From: a bacterium UBP4_UBA6127
GTDB taxonomy: Bacteria; UBP4; UBA4092
DNA: 48,162 bases
Assembly (NCBI GenBank): GCA_002428325.1
Contig: DIVR01000040.1
Coordinates: forward strand, 2,883-51,044
Direction: 5' to 3'
The translations under genes were made by a program, and so were the position numbers. The notes under the pieces were generated by a model. The model was not told the DNA's origin, did not search any database, and saw only the letters and a list, made by a program, of their open reading frames with translations. Shown piece after piece: positions 44,048 through 48,162 of the stretch. Numbering within the stretch: the first letter of the stretch is position 1; the number at the start of each line of letters is the position of its first letter.

Positions 44048-44722
44048 CTATTTATCCTCCTTGGAGTTTTCCGTTAATACAAGGGTTTCTTTATTACTTA
44101 ATTTAAATTTACAGGCATGGGCTCCGTTAAGGAGCCAGGCTTTGCGTTCAATGGGTGATTTTGTGATTTTTTCTAACATTTCCACTTCCATCTGGCAGAC
44201 ATCCGAATCATTTTTGGCGACCAGATAGTAAGGACAATTATATTCATTCAGGACCAGGGTATTCCCCTCTTCCGTGATATCGGCGGGAATCCCCTTTTGA
44301 TTCAATAATTCCTTGAACCTGGAAATCCTCTTTTCCTCAGGAACGCCTTTCAATCCATCTTCATACATCTGAACCAGTTTTGAGCCAATCAGGTCTAATA
44401 CTTTCTGTTTAAACTCCCGATCCCCATTCCGGGCTAATTCCAACCAAAGAGTATGGAAAAGGTCTTTATATTGGTCTGGCAAGGATTCTCTTCCCTTATC
44501 AGTCACATAATAAACTTGATAAGGACGTCCTCTTTCATTCTTTTCTTCCCGGGAATCTACCAGGGACTGGGCAATCAAGATATCCAGTTGCGTCTTGACC
44601 GCGTTACGGGTTACTTTCATTCCATCTTCGATCTCTTTGACTGTGGCGGACCCGCGTTCCAGTAAAAATCTGAATATTTTGCCAGAAGGGGTTTCAAATA
44701 TCTCATTTTTCCTTTTATCCAT
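44048..44722 (-). CDS. sufR: SufR-like Fe-S-sensing transcriptional regulator
   Basis: 224-residue winged-helix regulator. An N-terminal HTH (FRFLLERGSATVKEIEDGM, then KVTRNAVKTQLDIL) is followed by the wing GRPYQVYYVT. Three cysteines, C163, C176 and C204, have spacing C-x12-C-x27-C. From memory this is the spacing of the cluster ligands in cyanobacterial SufR, a repressor that holds an Fe-S cluster and controls suf genes. The ATG at 44722 is chosen over 44764 because AGGAG is 10 bases upstream and because the likely -10 element overlaps 44764. It heads the suf operon, so autoregulation is expected. Confidence 0.9.
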   Translation of the reverse strand: MDKRKNEIFETPSGKIFRFLLERGSATVKEIEDGMKVTRNAVKTQLDILIAQSLVDSREEKNERGRPYQVYYVTDKGRESLPDQYKDLFHTLWLELARNGDREFKQKVLDLIGSKLVQMYEDGLKGVPEEKRISRFKELLNQKGIPADITEEGNTLVLNEYNCPYYLVAKNDSDVCQMEVEMLEKITKSPIERKAWLLNGAHACKFKLSNKETLVLTENSKEDK

Positions 44723-44762
44723 TGAATTATTTCTCCTGACTGGCGATTTATTTCTATTATTC

Positions 44763-44791
44763 ATACTACATGAACAACAGATTTATGTCAA
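44763..44791 (-). promoter_or_regulatory. suf operon promoter
   Basis: Minus-strand consensus -35 TTGACA (44786-44791), 17-base spacer, -10 TAGTAT (44763-44768). Predicted start near 44756 gives a leader of about 34 bases to the sufR ATG. Confidence 0.7.
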
Positions 44792-44806
44792 AAGTTTCTG
44801 ACATAA
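44783..44806. promoter_or_regulatory. Candidate SufR operator
   Basis: Perfect inverted repeat TTATGTCA (44783-44790) / TGACATAA (44799-44806) with an 8-base spacer. It covers the -35 element of the suf promoter, exactly where a repressor would act. It differs from the CAAC-N6-GTTG sequence I recall for cyanobacterial SufR. Confidence 0.55.
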
Positions 44807-45113
44807 TTAACATAATAGATATATTACTGATTTATATATAGTTAACCTATGTTAATCAACGAATAATTCAGCTATCTGCAGGAAGTGGAAAGCTAATAAA
44901 TACAACTAGTTTCTGCATCATAAATCAAGGGGATTTGAAACTGTATTGGATGGGAAGCCGGCTTTCAATCAAGAAAGGTCGGGACCCTGTAATAGAAAGG
45001 GATAATCCGGATGGAAAGAGAATATTTTGCATCGGCCGGGGAGATAGTAGTATCATGCAAAGAATTGGAAACAGCCAATAAATTGATTCTGCAACCTATG
45101 GGGTAGATAGAAG
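44807..45113. other. Intergenic region upstream of suf operon and HNH gene
   Basis: About 307 bases, AT-rich near the suf promoter, with TTAAC/GTTAA at about 44842-44855 and a second promoter-like pair for the minus strand (TTGATT at 44854-44859, TATAAA at 44831-44836). A 43-codon plus-strand frame (44950-45081) has no ribosome-binding site. I see no convincing gene or promoter for the HNH gene. Confidence 0.4.
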
Positions 45114-45959
45114 ATGGCATTGGTATTGTCGCAGCATCTGGATGGCTCCAGCCATTATGATGACCATGTCGGGTATCTGTATCATTTTGCCAAAGTATAT
45201 CGAAAAACACTGCAACCCGGTGAGTTATTCATTTATTACTGCCCTGAGGAAGCAGAAGGGGGAAGGTTTTACTTTGGTTGCGGGATGATTGGCGATATTA
45301 TGCCAGACCCGGAATCAGAAGAGTTGTTTTATTGTGAGCTTCTGGATTATGTTACTTTTCCGGTCCCTCTGGGAATCAAACAACCGAATGGATATTATTA
45401 TGAAACTCAATCTTCGGTGAAACCTTTTTTCAGGAGAGCTGTCCGCCATATCCCTGCTTCAGTCTATCAATCTCTTCTTTCAACAACCGGTTTGGAAGAA
45501 GATTTATTTGCAGGACAAAATCCTTTTCCTCTGGGTGGGGATTCCATGGACCCGGTCGCCAGACTGATGAATTTCAACCATATTTATATGACCTCGACTC
45601 CCCGCCAACAACGCCGGTTGTCAGATAAAATAGAATCAGGCACTTTTGCCTCACGAAAACTGGCTGAACTCAATAATTATGTCTGCCAGATTTGCCAGCA
45701 GCGTGGATTTGAACAAAAAACCGGCAGGCCTTACCTGGAAGCCCATCATTTTCTATCCCTGCACAAAAAGGACCCCAAATCCCTCTGCACCGAGAATATC
45801 ATCGTGGTCTGTCCGGGATGCCACCGGATGCTTCATTATGCCAGAGTGGAACTGGAAATCTTGCCTCAAGGATACCTTCGGGTGACCCTCAATGGCGCAG
45901 TCTTTGATGTTCGGCGAAATACCCTGGAATCCCTGAGTACCCTGCCCTTTAAATTATAG
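45114..45959 (+). CDS. HNH endonuclease with N-terminal PUA/EVE-like domain
   Basis: 281 residues. The C-terminal HNH nuclease has zinc knuckles C191-x2-C194 and C233-x2-C236-H237, the catalytic E209-A-H211-H212 and N228. The N-terminal part (about 12-110: SHYDDHVGYLYHFA, LQPGELFIYYCP, FYFGCGMIGDI) resembles the PUA/EVE-type modules that read modified bases in modification-dependent restriction enzymes. It is probably a stand-alone type IV-like restriction nuclease; no methyltransferase is nearby. In-frame TAG at 45108 forces the ATG. No good Shine-Dalgarno. Confidence 0.82.
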   Translation: MALVLSQHLDGSSHYDDHVGYLYHFAKVYRKTLQPGELFIYYCPEEAEGGRFYFGCGMIGDIMPDPESEELFYCELLDYVTFPVPLGIKQPNGYYYETQSSVKPFFRRAVRHIPASVYQSLLSTTGLEEDLFAGQNPFPLGGDSMDPVARLMNFNHIYMTSTPRQQRRLSDKIESGTFASRKLAELNNYVCQICQQRGFEQKTGRPYLEAHHFLSLHKKDPKSLCTENIIVVCPGCHRMLHYARVELEILPQGYLRVTLNGAVFDVRRNTLESLSTLPFKL

Positions 45960-45961
45960 GG

Positions 45962-46438
45962 TTACCCCCCATATTGCCATTGGGCATCGCCCAGAGTCAG
46001 TAGTTCCAATTCTTTACCCGCCCGGGCATCCACAATTTCCCCAATCACCACCAGATGATCCCCCGGCGAGGTGATTTCCCGTACCACACACTCTAAATTT
46101 CCAATGGCCTCATCAATCAGGGGAGCGCCAGTCCGTCCATTATGGAAAACAATACCCCCTAAAAGATTTCCATCCACAGGGGGAGGATTGAAAAATATTT
46201 CGGCTATCTTTTTCTGTTTCCGGCTCAGATAATTAATACTGAAAACCTGGCCGTTTTTAATCAACGATGCGGCATGGCTGTCTTTCCTGACGCCAATCAT
46301 GATTAATGGAGGATCAAAAGAAACCTGGGAAATCCATGTGGCCGTAAAACCCGATGTTTCATCATTGTGGCTGACTCCCACAACAAAAATTCCATAGGGA
46401 ATCTTCTGAAGTAATGCTTTCCTGGCCTTGATGTCCAT
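45962..46438 (-). CDS. Flavin reductase-like FMN-binding protein
   Basis: 158-residue split-barrel flavoprotein (flavin reductase/flavoredoxin family), binding FMN and probably moving electrons to a partner. Features: VVGVSHNDETSGFTATWISQ and PPLIMIGVRKDSHAASLI (isoalloxazine pocket), FSINYLS and GDHLVVIGEIVDA. GGGAGGT five bases upstream gives a firm ATG. It converges on the HNH gene with two bases between stops. Confidence 0.9.
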   Translation of the reverse strand: MDIKARKALLQKIPYGIFVVGVSHNDETSGFTATWISQVSFDPPLIMIGVRKDSHAASLIKNGQVFSINYLSRKQKKIAEIFFNPPPVDGNLLGGIVFHNGRTGAPLIDEAIGNLECVVREITSPGDHLVVIGEIVDARAGKELELLTLGDAQWQYGG

Positions 46439-46462
46439 AAGACACCTCCCGATAGATTGGTT

Positions 46463-46681
46463 TTATTGAGAAGATAATCGGTTATTCCTGCCATTTTCTC
46501 TGTCTGTCGTTTCCAATTGAAAACTATTCAAGCCTTTGACTGGATTATCTATACAGTTTTCCTGCTTAAAAATTGCCTTACTCAGAGTTTGAAATGATAT
46601 TTTTCCCATAAGGGCACTTCTTGAGATTCGGTGAGATTTCTTATCTGTCTTGTATCTGAAGGCTTTATCTACCATCCCCAT
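46463..46681 (-). CDS. Hypothetical small basic protein
   Basis: 72 residues, no recognised family; rich in Lys, Arg, Ser and Asn, with no signal peptide or TM. It is kept as a gene because AAAGGAAGG lies 4-5 bases before the ATG and because it ends 24 bases before the flavin reductase start on the same strand, so the two would form a small operon. Codon evidence is weak for so short a frame. Confidence 0.4.
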   Translation of the reverse strand: MGMVDKAFRYKTDKKSHRISRSALMGKISFQTLSKAIFKQENCIDNPVKGLNSFQLETTDRENGRNNRLSSQ

Positions 46682-47026
46682 GAGGCCTTCCTTTCCCGCT
46701 TATCTGAATCTTATACCAGAACCTTCCCTATTGCAATATTCATCTTCATCCTTCTCCTCCCTGACCCTTTTTTATCGGGAAAGGCCTAACTCCCTCTATT
46801 CATGCTAAGTATTTTTGCCCTTCCAAAGTGGCTCCCAATGGAGTAATTCAGTTCTATAAAACAGGGTTCTTTCCTCTGGCCGGGTCTTTTTTTTATTTCA
46901 GCATATTAGTAATCATTATTAAGATATCTCAAGAACTGTAAATATATCTTGACAGTGAATTCAAATTCTATATAATAAGAACGTTTTTGTATTATTTTTA
47001 CCTAAATATGGGAGGAGGTGTTTCAA
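46682..47026. other. Intergenic region upstream of the secreted LamG-like gene
   Basis: 345 bases with no credible ORF. It has pyrimidine-rich tracts and an eight-T run near 46884-46895 without a clear stem. Complementary segments lie at 46683-46697 and 46777-46787. The promoter of the next gene is at 46949-46976. Confidence 0.4.
46949..46976 (+). promoter_or_regulatory. Consensus sigma-70 promoter
   Basis: Perfect TTGACA (46949-46954) and perfect TATAAT (46971-46976) with a 16-base spacer, 50 bases before the ATG. The best promoter in the window. Confidence 0.85.
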
Positions 47027-47803
47027 ATGAAAAAAGTATTAGCTCTTTTTATAGGATTATCTTTATCTACAGGAATTGCATTTGCTCAATATTCTGCAAT
47101 TTCTGAAACCTTTACTGCAGCTCAGAACGGCACCATACCCGTTAGTATGACTTCAGATTGGGATGCTTCAGTGCCTGATGTTAAGGTAGTTCCATTAGCA
47201 ACAGCAGGAGTTCCAAGCGACCACACAAATGGTGATGGTTATGTTCTCCAAGTAGCTGATGTGGGTTCAGGTGGATGGAATTTTGCATATAATTCTAATT
47301 ACACAACTAACAATGCAGCTGATTCAAAAACTGAAGCATGGGTGTATTTGAATTTTGATACTGCAACCACCGAGAGAAGTTATGCTGTTTTTGTACGAGG
47401 AGCAGAAGGAACAGCCCATACTTATGGTGCACAGGCTATCTATAATGAATGCTATGGATATTGGTTGTTAGTGACCAAGTTTTCAAGTTGGGGCACTTTT
47501 TATCCTCCAGATTACAAAGCCTTCATTTTAAAGAAAATATCTGGCAATTGGGTGCAGATTGGATCAACAGGTACAGGTACCTATAACACTGGTTGGCATA
47601 AAATGAAAATAACTGCTAGTGGTAATCAGATTAAAGGTTATGTAGATGATAACCTGGAAGTGTCAGCAACTGATGACACTTATGCCACAGGGTTTGGTGG
47701 TGTTGGTTATTACGAAGGCGGTGATGATGTTAATGCCGTAGGTGCTTTTGATAATTTTGTTTGGGAACAAATGACCTCTGTAAAAGAATGGTCATTGTAT
47801 TAA
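47027..47803 (+). CDS. Secreted LamG/concanavalin A-like protein
   Basis: 258 residues: signal peptide (1 to about 20, MKKVLALFIGLSLSTGIAFA) then a single jelly-roll domain of the LamG/DUF1080 type. Late strands NTGWHKMKITASGN, KGYVDDNLEVSAT and VGAFDNFVWEQ are typical. It ends in a short tail, SVKEWSLY. No catalytic residues are recognisable; carbohydrate binding or an envelope/extracellular structural role is likely. GGAGGAGGTG (47011-47020) six bases before the ATG at 47027 makes that the start rather than the upstream GTG. Consensus promoter, strong ribosome-binding site and strong terminator suggest an abundant product made alone. Confidence 0.85.
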   Translation: MKKVLALFIGLSLSTGIAFAQYSAISETFTAAQNGTIPVSMTSDWDASVPDVKVVPLATAGVPSDHTNGDGYVLQVADVGSGGWNFAYNSNYTTNNAADSKTEAWVYLNFDTATTERSYAVFVRGAEGTAHTYGAQAIYNECYGYWLLVTKFSSWGTFYPPDYKAFILKKISGNWVQIGSTGTGTYNTGWHKMKITASGNQIKGYVDDNLEVSATDDTYATGFGGVGYYEGGDDVNAVGAFDNFVWEQMTSVKEWSLY

Positions 47804-47820
47804 TTCCTGCTCAAACTTTT

Positions 47821-47857
47821 AAAGGAATGCCTTCAAACAGGCATTCCTTTTTTTTTA
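47821..47857 (+). terminator. Rho-independent terminator
   Basis: Perfect 11-bp stem AAAGGAATGCC (47821-47831) / GGCATTCCTTT (47840-47850) with a continuous T-run to about 47857. It ends the LamG-like gene. Confidence 0.95.
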
Positions 47858-47887
47858 TAGACAGAAACTTGATATGATAAGGATACG

Positions 47888-48162
47888 ATGACCTACGGAC
47901 GGGTAATATATAAGAGTGCGTTTAGGAACAAGCGGCGGACAGCACTGACAGTGCTGAGCATCGCTTTTTCCCTGTTTTTGCTATGCACGTTGCAGACCGT
48001 GATCACCGAATTTGACCGGTATTCCAAACCCTCGGATACCGATTTAAGGCTGGTCGTCAGAAGAGCCACCTCCATTACTGAATCCTTGCCGGAATCCTAT
48101 TATGCCAAACTGAAACGAATCCCCAATGTCGATAAGGTAACCATCATGAGTTGGCATGGAGG
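47888..48162 (+). CDS. ABC transporter permease, FtsX/MacB type (partial, 3' end beyond window)
   Basis: First 91 codons of an open frame running off the window. The N-terminus MTYGRVIYKSAFRNKRRTAL then a TM helix (about 21-40, TVLSIAFSLFLLCTLQTV) and a periplasmic start with PNVDKVTIMSW is the usual beginning of MacB/FtsX-type permeases (lipoprotein release or export). AAGG five bases upstream supports the ATG. ATPase partner is presumably beyond the edge. Confidence 0.8.
   Translation, partial: MTYGRVIYKSAFRNKRRTALTVLSIAFSLFLLCTLQTVITEFDRYSKPSDTDLRLVVRRATSITESLPESYYAKLKRIPNVDKVTIMSWHG

Noticed and set aside
44950..45081. 43-codon plus-strand frame upstream of the HNH gene, possibly its lost N-terminus
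   Set aside because: No ribosome-binding site, unrelated composition, and the HNH protein's own N-terminus already contains the expected first strands of its domain.
44965..45210. 81-codon minus-strand frame overlapping the HNH start
   Set aside because: It overlaps the HNH coding start, reads nothing familiar and lacks a ribosome-binding site.
46884..46895. T-run upstream of the LamG-like gene as a terminator
   Set aside because: No adequate stem could be built from the bases just before it.
1..48162. CRISPR arrays, tRNA genes, insertion sequences, prophage
   Set aside because: I looked for regular short repeats, cloverleaf-like segments, transposase motifs and phage genes and found none.

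Overview
The window is an ordinary, gene-dense stretch of bacterial chromosome (moderate GC, short intergenic gaps, Shine-Dalgarno starts). I see no tRNA, rRNA, CRISPR array, insertion sequence or prophage. A Kdo-8-phosphate synthase, a system II cytochrome c assembly pair (ResB/CcsA), a SUF-type Fe-S operon and SPOR-domain envelope proteins point to a Gram-negative (diderm) bacterium. The unusual fusions, the giant TPR protein and the pyruvoyl arginine decarboxylase would fit an uncultivated lineage, but the phylum cannot be fixed from sequence alone.

Layout. 1-5.2 kb: aminotransferase (-), acylphosphatase, ribF and a GT4 glycosyltransferase (+), then an intergenic region with a candidate minus-strand small RNA, then a WecA/MraY-type glycan-phosphate transferase (-). 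5.3-9.1 kb: a YfhO-type membrane protein (+) converges on an unusual kdsA-RNase H fusion (-). 9.5-22.5 kb: two very large plus-strand genes. The first is a 1210-residue membrane protein (beta-propeller, three SPOR domains, TM, TPR, LamG-like domain). The second is a 3057-residue TPR protein with a DnaG-like zinc finger and a 275-residue super-repeat. 22.9-24.3 kb: pyruvoyl arginine decarboxylase and mutM (+).

24.3-39 kb: a long run of minus-strand housekeeping genes. In transcription order these are lipA and a lipoyl-like protein without the acceptor lysine; PfkB kinase, hom, thrC, apgM (threonine pathway); a polyprenyl synthase; resB-ccsA; yggS-proC; a GAF histidine kinase with a single-domain response regulator; a class II aldolase; and a homocysteine methyltransferase-type protein. 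39.1-44.7 kb: the suf operon (sufR-C-B-D, an IscU/SufU-like scaffold, a Rieske protein, a SufT-like protein) behind a consensus promoter overlapped by an inverted repeat, with a terminator at the far end. No cysteine desulfurase is encoded in it. 45-48 kb: an HNH endonuclease (+), a small ORF plus flavin reductase (-), a secreted LamG-like protein with a near-perfect promoter, ribosome-binding site and terminator (+), and the first 275 bases of an ABC transporter permease (+).

The strongest candidates for undescribed biology are the kdsA-RNase H fusion, the pair of giant envelope/TPR proteins at 9.5-22.5 kb, the lysine-less lipoyl domain beside lipA, the candidate small RNA at 3.8-4.0 kb and the apparent SufR operator.
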